The translations under genes and the position numbers were made by a program. A stretch of DNA of 64,000 nt from positions 10,309 through 74,308 of the forward strand of contig CALFSV010000363.1 of assembly GCA_937916485.1 (NCBI GenBank), in the 5' to 3' direction. The stretch comes from an uncultured Paracoccaceae bacterium. GTDB lineage: Bacteria > Pseudomonadota > Alphaproteobacteria > Rhodobacterales > Rhodobacteraceae. Under the pieces are notes generated by a model. It was not told the origin of the DNA, ran no database searches, and saw only the letters and a list, made by a program, of their open reading frames with translations. Shown in pieces: positions 35,375 through 43,883 of the stretch; the first letter of the stretch is position 1, and each line of letters starts with the position of its first letter.

Positions 35375-36241
35375 ATGACGATCGGCATTATCGGGCTGGG
35401 GATCATGGGGGGCGCCTACGGGCGCAACCTCATGGCCGCCGGCGAGGCGGTCATCGGCGTTGACCCCAACCCAACCGCCCGCGACCGGTTCACCGCTGCG
35501 GGTGGCAGGGCCGAGGCCACGTTGGGGCCTTGGATCGCGGAGTGCGAGATGGTGATCCTGTCACTCATCTCGCCCGCGGTGCTCGCCGAGGTTAGCCAGA
35601 ACCTCGCGGGCTTCCTGCAGCCGGGGCAGATCGTGCTGGAGACCGGCACGTTTGCCATGGCCGACAAATTGGCGGCCAAGGCCAATATCGAGGCCGGGGG
35701 CGGCGTCCTGCTCGACTGCCCGATCAGTGGCACGGGGGCTCAGGCGGCCGTGGGCGATCTGGTGATGATGGCCTCTGGCCCATCGGATGCGGTGGCGCGC
35801 GTCCAACCGATCCTGTCCAAGTTCACCCGCTCGGTGATCGAGGCGGGGGAATTCGGGGCGGGGATCAAGCTCAAGTATGTCGCGAACCACGCGGTCGCCC
35901 TGCACAACGCCGCCGCGGCCGAGGTGCTGCACTATGCCGACGCGCTCGAGCTGGACCGGGACATCGTCTACACCCTGCTCAAGTCCGGCGCTGGCCAGTC
36001 CCGGATGCTCGACCTCAGGATGCCCTTGATGATCTCGGGCGACTACGACCCGCCGACCGCCAGCCTCAAGATGTTCGAAAAGGATCTGTCGGTTATCGGG
36101 GCAGACATCGCCCGGCTCGGGGTCGATGCCCCGATGCTCGACGTGGTGACAAAGCTCTACCAGACCGCGTCCGAGATGCTGCCCGAAACCTATGACACAG
36201 CCGCCGTGTTCGAGGTCTACCGAGAAGGCAAGGCCAACTAA
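35375..36241 (+). CDS. Beta-hydroxyacid dehydrogenase (3-hydroxyisobutyrate dehydrogenase family), copy 1
   Basis: A 288-residue NAD(P) enzyme. The Rossmann motif IGIIGLGIMGGAYGRNL is followed by LLDCPISGTGAQA, the substrate-binding loop, and the catalytic Lys in GAGIKLKYVANHAVALHN. It oxidises a beta-hydroxy acid to an aldehyde or ketone acid. Together with the preceding amidohydrolase it forms a likely degradation step. The GTG/ATG choice is clear: ATG at 35375. A dispersed repeat copy follows at 36246. Confidence 0.87.
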   Translation: MTIGIIGLGIMGGAYGRNLMAAGEAVIGVDPNPTARDRFTAAGGRAEATLGPWIAECEMVILSLISPAVLAEVSQNLAGFLQPGQIVLETGTFAMADKLAAKANIEAGGGVLLDCPISGTGAQAAVGDLVMMASGPSDAVARVQPILSKFTRSVIEAGEFGAGIKLKYVANHAVALHNAAAAEVLHYADALELDRDIVYTLLKSGAGQSRMLDLRMPLMISGDYDPPTASLKMFEKDLSVIGADIARLGVDAPMLDVVTKLYQTASEMLPETYDTAAVFEVYREGKAN

Positions 36242-36245
36242 GCCT

Positions 36246-36303
36246 CCTCATCTCGCCAAAAATATCCCGGGGGGAGGCCGCAGGCCGGGGGGCAGAGCCC
36301 CCC
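36246..36303. repeat. Dispersed GC-rich intergenic repeat, copy 3
   Basis: Reading on the minus strand, the core CCGGGATATTTTTGGCGAGA corresponds to copy 2. It ends in a 7-bp hairpin, GGGGGGC-AGA-GCCCCCC (36287-36303). It sits between two convergent genes, where it may serve as a terminator in one or both directions. Confidence 0.7.
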
Positions 36304-36371
36304 TAACGCCTTCCGAATGGGCAGCGCCCCCCAAACCCCCTATCCAAACCTCCTGACTGGCCGCGCTCCCG

Positions 36372-37364
36372 TCAGGGCTGCGTGGCCAGTCCCGTTTCAG
36401 CCGACCGGATGATCGCGTCGAGGACTTCGATGTTGTGCTCCAGCTGGAAGGGCGAGAATGGGTAGGGCGCCTTGCCCGCAACCGCATCGGCAAAGGCCTC
36501 AAGGTTCGCGGTCACCGCGTCGGACCATTCAAAGACCCGCGTGTTGGTATCCTCCATCGACCGGTAGCACTCCATCGTGACCTTGCCGCCGGGGGTGTCG
36601 GGGTGGGTGGCGTTGCGGATCTCGACCCACATGTCCGAGCCAAAAACATGGGTGCGCAGGAAATGCGGGGTGTGCAGGATCGCCTGCAAGGTTGCTGTCA
36701 TGCCTTCCTCGAATTGCAGCTGCACCGACACCACGTCGCCGGTTTCCCAGCCCAACGATCGGCTGGCGGTCACCGCATGGACAGTCTTGACCCGACCAAA
36801 GAAGGAAATCAGCAGATCGGTCAGGTGGATGCCCATCTGGGTCATCCCCGCGGCTGGAGCCATCGCCTTGGAGGTCCGCCAGGAGGTCGCATCCAGATGG
36901 ATCAGCTTGTCATGGGAAAAGGCCAGTTCGCTGTGCATGATTGTGCCCAGCTCGCCCGCTTCCAGCATCCGGCGCAGTTCCAGGATTGCCGGTTCGAACC
37001 GACGCTCGTGGCCGACGCCAAGGACAAGCCCCGCCTCTTGCGTCAGGCGCACGCTTTCGCGGGCGCCGGCGGCGGTCAGGGACAGCGGCTTTTCACAAAA
37101 CACATGCTTGCCTGCCGCCACGGCCTGCGCGATCTGGATGTCGTGCTGGTCGTTGGGCGAGGTCAGGATGACGGCGGTCACACCGTCGACGAGGGCCTCT
37201 TCGTAACTGGCCACCGGATGCAGCCCGACGTCACGCACCGCGTCATGGGCCTGCACGGCAGGTTCAACCACCATCTTGACGCTAAATCCGGGATGATCCT
37301 TCAGGCGGCGGGCAATGTGTTGGCCCCACCAGCCAAAGCCCACGAGGGCGACATCAAGGGTCAT
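36372..37364 (-). CDS. Gfo/Idh/MocA-family oxidoreductase
   Basis: A 330-residue NAD(P)-dependent oxidoreductase: N-terminal Rossmann GFGWWGQHIARRL, the EKP motif in VFCEKPLSLT (about 93-95), and a C-terminal alpha/beta domain with a GMTQMGIHLTDLL segment. The substrate, often a sugar, inositol or cyclic polyol, is unknown. It overlaps the second dehydrogenase by 4 nt (ATGA), so they are one operon, likely with the upstream LysR gene. Confidence 0.88.
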   Translation of the reverse strand: MTLDVALVGFGWWGQHIARRLKDHPGFSVKMVVEPAVQAHDAVRDVGLHPVASYEEALVDGVTAVILTSPNDQHDIQIAQAVAAGKHVFCEKPLSLTAAGARESVRLTQEAGLVLGVGHERRFEPAILELRRMLEAGELGTIMHSELAFSHDKLIHLDATSWRTSKAMAPAAGMTQMGIHLTDLLISFFGRVKTVHAVTASRSLGWETGDVVSVQLQFEEGMTATLQAILHTPHFLRTHVFGSDMWVEIRNATHPDTPGGKVTMECYRSMEDTNTRVFEWSDAVTANLEAFADAVAGKAPYPFSPFQLEHNIEVLDAIIRSAETGLATQP

Positions 37365-38242
37365 GCTGCACCTCCAGTCTGGCCAAAGATCCCGAAAAGG
37401 GACGTGTCGTGGTCCGCCCAGCCCCCTGCGGCGGCAACTTCGGCGCGGGCACGGGCAGCGGCGACCACAGTTGCGGAAAGGCCAAGTTCGGCCGCAAGGG
37501 CCTCCATCAATTTCATGTCTTTTATTCCGTTATTCAGGTTCAGGCTGACCCCGCCGGGGTCGCCGTTTTTCAGCATCTCTCCAATCGGAGGCAGCCGCTT
37601 CTTTGCGGCACCGATGGCACCGGAACTGTCGGCGAGGATATCAATCGCAAGATCGGGATCGATGCCCTTGCCGGTCGCAAGGCCGATGGCCTCGCCCACG
37701 GCGCCCCAATAGACCATCAGCGGCAGGTTGATGGCGAGCTTCATGGCAGCGCCGCTTCCGACCGGGCCGAGGTGTTCCAGCCGACGGGTCAGGCTGTCGA
37801 GGACCGGCTTGGCGGCAGCGAACGCCGCATCCGATCCACCGGCAAGGCCTAAAAGCTGACCAGCCCGCGCCGGAGCGATGGTGCCCCCCACGGGACATTC
37901 AAGGAAAAGGCCGCCCCGGGCCGTCACCTCAGCCTCAAGCGTCTGGGTGGTCTGGGGCGACGTCGTGCACATCTCGACCACGACCTTGCCGGTCAGATCT
38001 GCTGCGCAAAGGCCCGCATCTCCCCGGTAGGCGACGTCGATCGCCGTGTCATTGGCCAGAATGCTGATGATCACGTCCGTTCCGGCCGCCACGGCGGCAG
38101 GGCTTTCGGCCACTTCGGTCCCGGCAATTCCCTGCGCCTTGGACGCGGTGCGGTTCCAGATCAGGGGATTATGCCCTTCCTCCACCAGCCGTTCGGCAAT
38201 CGCCCGGCCCATGTTGCCAACGCCAATCAAACCAACGCGCAT
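37361..38242 (-). CDS. Beta-hydroxyacid dehydrogenase (3-hydroxyisobutyrate dehydrogenase family), copy 2
   Basis: A 293-residue enzyme with RVGLIGVGNMGRAIAERL, the LECPVGGTIAPARAG substrate loop and the catalytic Lys in SGAAMKLAINLPLM. It is only distantly similar to copy 1, so they are not a recent duplication. It is coupled to the Gfo/Idh gene by a 4-nt overlap. A single TTATCA half-site lies in the 38243-38347 gap upstream; its role is unclear. Confidence 0.87.
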   Translation of the reverse strand: MRVGLIGVGNMGRAIAERLVEEGHNPLIWNRTASKAQGIAGTEVAESPAAVAAGTDVIISILANDTAIDVAYRGDAGLCAADLTGKVVVEMCTTSPQTTQTLEAEVTARGGLFLECPVGGTIAPARAGQLLGLAGGSDAAFAAAKPVLDSLTRRLEHLGPVGSGAAMKLAINLPLMVYWGAVGEAIGLATGKGIDPDLAIDILADSSGAIGAAKKRLPPIGEMLKNGDPGGVSLNLNNGIKDMKLMEALAAELGLSATVVAAARARAEVAAAGGWADHDTSLFGIFGQTGGAA

Positions 38243-38347
38243 ATTCGGTCCCCCCGTTTTGGTATGGGGGTATCATATCAACCACTTATCAGGATTGCCG
38301 AAAAAAGCGCGGACGCAGCATTATCCTTTGTGATGGTGTCTTTCGGC

Positions 38348-39292
38348 TTATGCGATACCGCGCAGGTCCGCCCAGTCGGCGAGGATGGCGTTTGTGTGGT
38401 GAACGATCTGCTCGGCCAGCAGGTTTGCAGCGCGGGGAAGGGGTGCCTCGGACTTTTCCACGATAACGTAGTCAAAGGACATCGGTGGCTCACTGAGGAC
38501 ATTGAGCTTGCGGTGTCGCCCCCCGATGTCGTTGTGACAGATGGCTGACGGCAGAATGGCGGCCCAATCGGTATTGCCCACCATTTCAAGGGTGGCGAGC
38601 ATGCCGTCCATCTCCATCATCTCGGCCACATGGACGCCATGGGCGCTGAGCATGGTTTCAATACGCTTGCGGCGCACGTTCTGGCGGGTCGGCACGATCA
38701 GGCGTGCGCCGGACAGGGCTGACAAGGGCATCGGGGACAGGTGCGGATGGGCAGGGCGGGCACCCGGACGGCTGACGACCATCTCTCGGTCGCGCCCGAC
38801 GAACCGCGCGGTCAGCCCTGAGGGGATGTCACCAGCGGGGACAAAGGCAAAATCCAGTTCCCCGTCCAGCACCCTGCGCATGAGGGAAAAGCTGTATTCC
38901 TCGACGAGCGATAGTTCGACCTTGGGAAACTCGGACTTGAACTGTTCCAGCGCCGGGGTCAGCACCGCACGGGTCAGCGACGGGATAAGGCCAAATCGGA
39001 CAAGGCCGGACACCTCGTCTTGCATCTCGGTCACCGCGGTTTCGGTGGCCAAAAGCGCCTTGAGGATGTTTTGCCCTTCGCGGTAGACCAACTGGCCTGC
39101 TGGGGTCAGGGTGTATTCCTTGCGGTCGCGCACCAGAAGCGGGGTGCCCAGCTTTTCCTCAAGGTTCTTGACCTGCGTCGACATGCCCGACTGTGTCGCG
39201 TTTTCCCGCGCAGCTGCCCGCGAGAAGGATTGTTCTTCATATACGGCCACAAAGGCGCGCAGGGCGCGGATGCTGATCTTGGGGATAGGCAT
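38348..39292 (-). CDS. LysR-family transcriptional regulator
   Basis: A 314-residue regulator. The winged helix-turn-helix is at the N-terminus: SIRALRAFVAVYEEQSFSRAA...NATQSGMSTQVKNLEEKLG. The effector domain begins around VRFGLIPSLT. The ATG at 39292 (MPIPKIS) is preferred; the frame stays open far upstream, across the divergent flavin reductase promoter. It is divergent from the flavin reductase/CMD pair and upstream of the dehydrogenase pair, which are probable targets. Confidence 0.88.
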   Translation of the reverse strand: MPIPKISIRALRAFVAVYEEQSFSRAAARENATQSGMSTQVKNLEEKLGTPLLVRDRKEYTLTPAGQLVYREGQNILKALLATETAVTEMQDEVSGLVRFGLIPSLTRAVLTPALEQFKSEFPKVELSLVEEYSFSLMRRVLDGELDFAFVPAGDIPSGLTARFVGRDREMVVSRPGARPAHPHLSPMPLSALSGARLIVPTRQNVRRKRIETMLSAHGVHVAEMMEMDGMLATLEMVGNTDWAAILPSAICHNDIGGRHRKLNVLSEPPMSFDYVIVEKSEAPLPRAANLLAEQIVHHTNAILADWADLRGIA

Positions 39293-39313
39293 GGGCGATG
39301 ATCCGATTTGCGA

Positions 39314-39341
39314 ATAGCGCCTATAGGAAAGTATCATTTCC
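39314..39341. promoter_or_regulatory. Twin short palindromes in the LysR/flavin reductase divergent region
   Basis: ATAG-CGC-CTAT (39314-39324) is followed after one base by GGAAA-GTATCA-TTTCC (39326-39341). They sit just upstream of the LysR start in a 123-nt divergent region, where LysR proteins usually bind. This is inference from position and symmetry. Confidence 0.4.
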
Positions 39342-39415
39342 CATGATTTGTCCAGCACCCTATCTCTCGACCAACGAAAGTTTTGCAATCGATTTCCCGC
39401 CATGGAGGCATGAGA

Positions 39416-39904
39416 GTGTTGGATACGACCCAGATGGACCCCCGCGAATTGCGCAATGCCTTTGGATGTTTCGCCAGCGGTATCACAGTGGTGTCCCTGC
39501 GCGATGATCAGGGCAAGCCGACCGGCGTCACGGTCAGCTCGTTCTCGTCCCTTAGTCTTGATCCGCCGCTTTGCATGTTCTCGCTTGGCAAGACGCAGAT
39601 GAGCTGCCGCTGGATCGAAGAGGGATCGCGCTTCAACATCAACGTCCTCAGCCATGCGCAGGAAAAGTCGGCCTGGCAATTCGCAAAGCCGATGGATGAC
39701 AAGTTTGAAGGCATCGACTGGTATGAAGGCCAGAACGGCATTCCCGTGATCGAAGGGTCGCTGTGCCATTTCGAATGTGACAAGTGGAACGTCTATGACG
39801 GTGGCGATCACATCATCGTCGTGGGCAAGATCACCGCGTTCGAGCGGTCGGAAGGCGATCCTCTGTTGTTCTTTCGGGGCAAGATTGCGACAGTCGCCGC
39901 ATGA
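39416..39904 (+). CDS. Flavin reductase (FMN/FAD) domain protein
   Basis: About 162 residues of the HpaC-like flavin reductase fold: LRNAFGCFASGITVVSL at the N-terminus, GVTVSSFSSLSLDPPLCMFSL in the flavin region and a C-terminal GGDHIIVVGKI. It supplies reduced flavin to a partner monooxygenase, most likely the LLM-type enzyme at 43880. The GTG at 39416 has GGAGG at 7-nt spacing, whereas the ATG at 39410 lies too close to that site. It overlaps the CMD gene by 4 nt. Confidence 0.86.
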   Translation: MLDTTQMDPRELRNAFGCFASGITVVSLRDDQGKPTGVTVSSFSSLSLDPPLCMFSLGKTQMSCRWIEEGSRFNINVLSHAQEKSAWQFAKPMDDKFEGIDWYEGQNGIPVIEGSLCHFECDKWNVYDGGDHIIVVGKITAFERSEGDPLLFFRGKIATVAA

Positions 39905-40500
39905 CGCATGATGTTCTTGGCGAGGGTCGCCACCTTGGACCTGATTTTGACGCCCTGACACCTGCGCAGGCCAGCGTTTACAAAGAGATCGCCGCCGGTC
40001 CACGGGGCACGGTGGTCGGTCCTTTGCGTGTTTGGCTGACCAGCCCGGAAATGGCTGAAAAGGCGCAGGCGCTGGGGCAGTTTGCCCGCTACGACAGCTC
40101 ACTTCCGCCGCATTTGTCGGAACTGGCGATCCTCGTGACGGCGCGGATTTGGAATTCGGGGTTCGAATGGACGCATCACGCCCCCATCGCACTGGCGAGC
40201 GGTATCCCGGAAGATGTCGTGACAGCGATCGGTCTGGCCAAGTGTCCTGACCTGCCAGACCCCGAGATGGCAGCCGTCTTTGATTTCGCGGTCGAGCTGC
40301 ACCGCGACAGACACGTATCGGACGGGGTCTATGGCCGCGCGATGGACGTTCTGGGCGATGTTGGGTGTGTGGATCTAACGGCGATCTGCGGCTATTACAC
40401 GCTGATTTCCATGACGATTAACGCCTTTGAGGTGCCACAGGGCGACGGGATGAACTTGCCCCGGATCGACCTGCCAGCGGACCGTTATTTCCGCCGCTAG
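39901..40500 (+). CDS. Carboxymuconolactone decarboxylase (CMD)-family protein without the AhpD cysteines
   Basis: A 199-residue all-helical protein. LPPHLSELAILVTARIWNSGFEWTHHAPIALASGIPEDVV is the CMD core. The thioredoxin-like ExxCxxH of AhpD peroxidases is replaced by E-W-T-H-H, so a peroxidase role is unlikely. A lactone or ring-cleavage product is a better guess. It overlaps the flavin reductase gene by 4 nt and is convergent with the cupin gene. Confidence 0.84.
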   Translation: MTHDVLGEGRHLGPDFDALTPAQASVYKEIAAGPRGTVVGPLRVWLTSPEMAEKAQALGQFARYDSSLPPHLSELAILVTARIWNSGFEWTHHAPIALASGIPEDVVTAIGLAKCPDLPDPEMAAVFDFAVELHRDRHVSDGVYGRAMDVLGDVGCVDLTAICGYYTLISMTINAFEVPQGDGMNLPRIDLPADRYFRR

Positions 40501-40904
40501 AACAGCGGTGGATTGGCGCTTCCAAAGAACTCGACCGTCGTAAAGCACAGGACCGTGTCACCGATATTCTCAAGGTCATGGGTCATCGATTCGCCCGGCT
40601 TGAACGAAAAGTGGCGTGTTTCGCCAAGCGCGTAGTCCATATCCACGACACGCCCGTCAGCATAGCGCGATCTTGCGCGACCGGGGCTTGTTGCGGTCCA
40701 GAAGTAGTCCTGCACATGGGTGTGAAATGGCAACCGCTCGCCGGGTTGCAAGGTCAGAAGCCAAACCCGGACCCTGTCACTTTCGCTGACGACAGTGCTG
40801 CCGACACGGCCATTGGTGGCGGCACCGGCCAATTCCTCCCGCAGGGCAGGGGTCCAGTGCGGGCCGTCAAAGTCTGTCGCGGCAAGATGAGAAGCGTCGG
40901 GCAT
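40497..40904 (-). CDS. Cupin-domain protein
   Basis: A 135-residue cupin. LLTLQPGERLPFHTHVQDYFW gives cupin motif 1 with two His, and the Tyr/Phe-rich C-terminal strand includes FKPGESMTHDLENIGDTVLCFTTVEF. A single metal site is likely. Role unknown; in catabolic clusters such proteins are isomerases or thiol-type dioxygenases. It is divergent from the FAD monooxygenase, with an operator palindrome between them, and convergent with the CMD gene. Confidence 0.8.
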   Translation of the reverse strand: MPDASHLAATDFDGPHWTPALREELAGAATNGRVGSTVVSESDRVRVWLLTLQPGERLPFHTHVQDYFWTATSPGRARSRYADGRVVDMDYALGETRHFSFKPGESMTHDLENIGDTVLCFTTVEFFGSANPPLF

Positions 40905-40930
40905 CAGGATCCTCCTTCACGGTTGCATTT

Positions 40931-40948
40931 ATTTATAACTCGATAAAT
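40931..40948. promoter_or_regulatory. Operator palindrome site A (cupin / FAD monooxygenase)
   Basis: ATTTATAACTCGATAAAT differs from the consensus ATTTATCANNTGATAAAT at two positions. Inverted 8-bp arms TTATTTAT (40929-40936) and ATAAATAA (40943-40950) extend it. The right half ends in GATAAATAAG, as at 47116 and 54679. It lies between divergent starts. Confidence 0.7.
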
Positions 40949-40989
40949 AAGAGTGGTAAAGAGAGACCGTTCACAGGGTAGGTGCGATT

Positions 40990-42189
40990 ATGGCAGGCAA
41001 GACGGCAGGTAAGGCGATCATCTCGGGTGGCTCGATCGGTGGGCTGTTTTCGGCCGTGGCCCTGCTGCGAGAGGGCTGGGATGTCCATGTCTATGAGCGG
41101 ACGGAAGTCGAGCTTGCCGGCCGCGGTGCGGGCATCGTCACGCATAAGACCCTGATCGATGCGCTGACCCATGTCGGGGCAAGTGTTGAGGATCTGGGCG
41201 TCGAAGTGGCCGAACGGGTGGCATTCGACAAGGCAGGGGGCCGGGTGGCGGCGATCCCCTTTCCCCAAATCGTGACATCCTGGGACCGCATCCACCAGTT
41301 GTTGCGGGCGTTGATCCCTGAAGGGCACCACCATCTGGGCGCCCATATCACCGGCTACACCGATCACGGCGACAGGGTCGTGGCCCATACAGCGAGTGGG
41401 CAGGACATTGAGGGCGACATTCTGATCGGGGCCGATGGGTTCCGGTCAGCGATCCGGGGGCAGATGCTGCCCGATGTGCAGCCGATCTATTCCGGATATG
41501 TCGTCTGGCGGGCGCTGGCCCATGAGGCCGACCTGTCAGAACAGGTTCAGGGCGACGTCTTTCCCGCCTTTGGGTTCTTTGCTCCGACCGGAACCCAGAT
41601 CATCGGCTATCCCATCGCGGGGCCGAACAATGATCTGAGGCCCGGCAAAAGGCGCTATAACTTTGTCTGGTACAGCCCTGTTGCAAAAGAAAAACTAAGC
41701 GACATGCTGCGCGACGAAACAGGGCATACCCATGCCATTTCGATCCCGCCGCCACTGGTCCGGACGGACGTCCTGCGCCAGATGGAGGTCGAGGCCCGTG
41801 CAATGCTGCCCGGCCCCTTCGTGGAAATTCTCGAACACAGCGAACGGCCGTTCTTCACGCCGATCTACGACCACCACTCACCCGTCATGGCCCAAGGCCG
41901 GGTCGCGCTTGCCGGGGATGCGGCCTGCGTCGCACGGCCCCATGTGGGGATGGGGGTCACCAAGGCCGCTTGCGACGGGCTGGCCTTGGCACGCCACCTG
42001 TCGGCATCTGGCATTGATGCAGGGCTTGCTGGCTATTCCGCCGAACGTGTCCCTGCCTCTCTGGCCGCCCACGAACGGGCGCGGATGCTGGGCACCTACA
42101 TCTTTGACGACAGCGTTGAAAACGCGGATGGGCGCTCCAATCCCAGACTGGACGAGATCATGCGCACCACCGCGATCAATATCGCCTAA
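40990..42189 (+). CDS. FAD-dependent aromatic monooxygenase (group A type)
   Basis: A 399-residue flavoprotein. The N-terminal dinucleotide fold is AIISGGSIGGLFSAVALLREGWDVHVYER. The second FAD motif, GRVALAGDAACVARPHVGMGVTKAACDGLALA, has the GD and P characteristic of salicylate/p-hydroxybenzoate hydroxylase relatives. It uses NAD(P)H and O2 to hydroxylate an aromatic or N-heteroaromatic ring. It is convergent with the deacetylase-fold gene and lies just downstream of operator site A. Confidence 0.9.
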   Translation: MAGKTAGKAIISGGSIGGLFSAVALLREGWDVHVYERTEVELAGRGAGIVTHKTLIDALTHVGASVEDLGVEVAERVAFDKAGGRVAAIPFPQIVTSWDRIHQLLRALIPEGHHHLGAHITGYTDHGDRVVAHTASGQDIEGDILIGADGFRSAIRGQMLPDVQPIYSGYVVWRALAHEADLSEQVQGDVFPAFGFFAPTGTQIIGYPIAGPNNDLRPGKRRYNFVWYSPVAKEKLSDMLRDETGHTHAISIPPPLVRTDVLRQMEVEARAMLPGPFVEILEHSERPFFTPIYDHHSPVMAQGRVALAGDAACVARPHVGMGVTKAACDGLALARHLSASGIDAGLAGYSAERVPASLAAHERARMLGTYIFDDSVENADGRSNPRLDEIMRTTAINIA

Positions 42190-43079
42190 AGCGACTGCTC
42201 TGCCTGAAGGCGGATCATCTCGGACGTGTACCAATCGCCGATCTCGGAGGCGGTCATGAAGACCGCACCCTCGTGTCCCAGAACATAATCAAGCAGTTGT
42301 TCGAGGTACTTGATGCGATGCGGGACGCCAGTAACATAGGGATGGATCGAGATTGCCATGACGCGGGCATTCTCTGCCCCTTCCTCGTACAGCCGGTCAA
42401 ACTGGTCACGGCCCCGGTTGAAGAACTCGTCCGACCGGTGCTGTTGCAGCGGGTAGACGGTGATGTCATTCGTCTCGACCGTGTAGGGCACCGTGGTGAT
42501 GGTGCCATGCGGTGTGGCGATGGTTTCGGGCAGATCGTCGATGACCCAGTCGGCCACATATTCGATCCCCGCCTCGCGCAGCAGGTCCAGCGTTTCTTCG
42601 GTCTCGGTCAGGCCGGGGCTTTCCCATGACCGGACGGGTTTGCCGGTAAAGTCGCTGATGGTCTTGACGGCCTGCGCGATGGCGGCCTTCTGATCCTCGA
42701 GCCGGTGCATCGGGCCTTGCAAGAAGCCGTGGCCCATGAACTCCCACCCGGCATCAAGTCCGGCTTGCGCCACGCGAGGGTAGGAGGTGCAGACATTGCC
42801 ATTGATCGCCAGTGTGGTCGGAATAGCAAGGTCGGTCAGCGCCTTGTGCTGGCGCCAGAAGCCGCTGCGCATACCGTATTCATGCCAGGACCAGTTGGGC
42901 ACGTCTGGCAACAGGGGCTGGCCCATGGGGGGCGGCAGAACCGTGCGTGGCATCGGCTTTTCGATGCGCCATTCCTCGACGTTCAGGATGACCCAGACGG
43001 CCAGACGCTTGCCATTGGGTAGGCGCAGGGCAGGGCGGTCAACGATGGCCTGATAGGGAACCCGGTCTGTCAGTGCCAT
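42186..43079 (-). CDS. Polysaccharide-deacetylase-fold hydrolase, PuuE-like
   Basis: A 297-residue NodB-fold protein. It has LAVWVILNVEEW at strand one, the NVCTSYPR and WEFMGHGFLQGP segments with His, SWESPGLTETEETLDLLREAG and SIHPYVTGVPHRI. This is the PuuE (allantoinase-type) and related amide hydrolase branch rather than sugar deacetylases, suggesting opening of a cyclic amide or removal of a formyl group. It starts 3 nt after the alpha/beta hydrolase gene and is last in the dctQM-LLM operon. Confidence 0.85.
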   Translation of the reverse strand: MALTDRVPYQAIVDRPALRLPNGKRLAVWVILNVEEWRIEKPMPRTVLPPPMGQPLLPDVPNWSWHEYGMRSGFWRQHKALTDLAIPTTLAINGNVCTSYPRVAQAGLDAGWEFMGHGFLQGPMHRLEDQKAAIAQAVKTISDFTGKPVRSWESPGLTETEETLDLLREAGIEYVADWVIDDLPETIATPHGTITTVPYTVETNDITVYPLQQHRSDEFFNRGRDQFDRLYEEGAENARVMAISIHPYVTGVPHRIKYLEQLLDYVLGHEGAVFMTASEIGDWYTSEMIRLQAEQSL

Positions 43080-43082
43080 CGG

Positions 43083-43883
43083 TCAGATCTCCAGAAATTC
43101 GTGCAGGGCAAAGTCGAACGCTGCCGGGGCGTTGATGTTGATGATATGGGCTGCGTTTGGGATGTTGGCGTATTGGGCGCCGGGCGTTGCCTTGGCCATG
43201 GCCTGCATGGCGGCAGGCGGGGCGCCTATATCCTCGGCGCCCGAGACATAGAGCGTGGGCACCGTCAGTCCGCCAAGATGGCGGAGGTAGTCGAGCTGTT
43301 TCAGGGCCGATGCACAGCCCGCATAACCGGCTGGAGAGGTGCGCAAGAAATCGGTCTGAAGTTTTGTCACCGCGTCGGGGTTTGCCGCGATGCAGTCCGG
43401 GGTCAGCCAACGCTCTAACGTGCCCGGCCAGATAGCGGCAAGGCCGCCGGTGTGGATGGCGGCCAGCCTGTCGTCCCAGCTTTGGACAAAGGGGGCAGGA
43501 TTGTCCGCGCGGGCCGCGCAGCAGACCATCTTGTTGAGCCGTTCGGGCGCGGCAAGGCCAAGGCCAAGGCCTGTCATGCCGCCAAGCGACAGGCCGACAT
43601 AGTCGGCTGTCTCGACCTCGAAATGGTCCAGAACGGCCAGCGCATCTGCGACAAGCTCGTCAAAGCTGTAGGGGCCGGGCGGGGCATCGGATTGACCGTG
43701 ACCGCGTGTGTCGTAGCCGATCACGCGGTGGGTCTTGCCCAATTGGTCGCGCTTATGCGCCCACATGCCAAGCCCGGCACCCAGCGAATTGGACAGCAGG
43801 ATGACCGGCGCACCGGCCCCCTGTCCTGACTCAACCGCGTTCAGCGTGAACCCGTCGCGGGCAACCCTGACCCGACCTGTCAT
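43083..43883 (-). CDS. Alpha/beta hydrolase, PcaD/enol-lactonase-like
   Basis: A 266-residue hydrolase. The nucleophile elbow is GLSLGGMTG; the catalytic His is near the C-terminus in IPNAAHIININ. The N-terminal VILLSNSLGAGLGMWAHKRDQLG carries the oxyanion region. It resembles 3-oxoadipate enol-lactonase, so a lactone, ester or formamide substrate is likely. It overlaps the LLM gene by 4 nt (ATGA), so the LLM product may be its substrate. Confidence 0.87.
   Translation of the reverse strand: MTGRVRVARDGFTLNAVESGQGAGAPVILLSNSLGAGLGMWAHKRDQLGKTHRVIGYDTRGHGQSDAPPGPYSFDELVADALAVLDHFEVETADYVGLSLGGMTGLGLGLAAPERLNKMVCCAARADNPAPFVQSWDDRLAAIHTGGLAAIWPGTLERWLTPDCIAANPDAVTKLQTDFLRTSPAGYAGCASALKQLDYLRHLGGLTVPTLYVSGAEDIGAPPAAMQAMAKATPGAQYANIPNAAHIININAPAAFDFALHEFLEI

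Noticed and set aside
36435..37712. 425-residue plus-strand frame across the Gfo/Idh and dehydrogenase genes
   Set aside because: Antisense shadow of two well-supported minus-strand genes joined by an ATGA overlap.
38260..38300. TATCATATCA...TTATCA sequence upstream of the second dehydrogenase as a further operator
   Set aside because: Only half-sites without the symmetric partner; kept out of the motif set to avoid stretching it.
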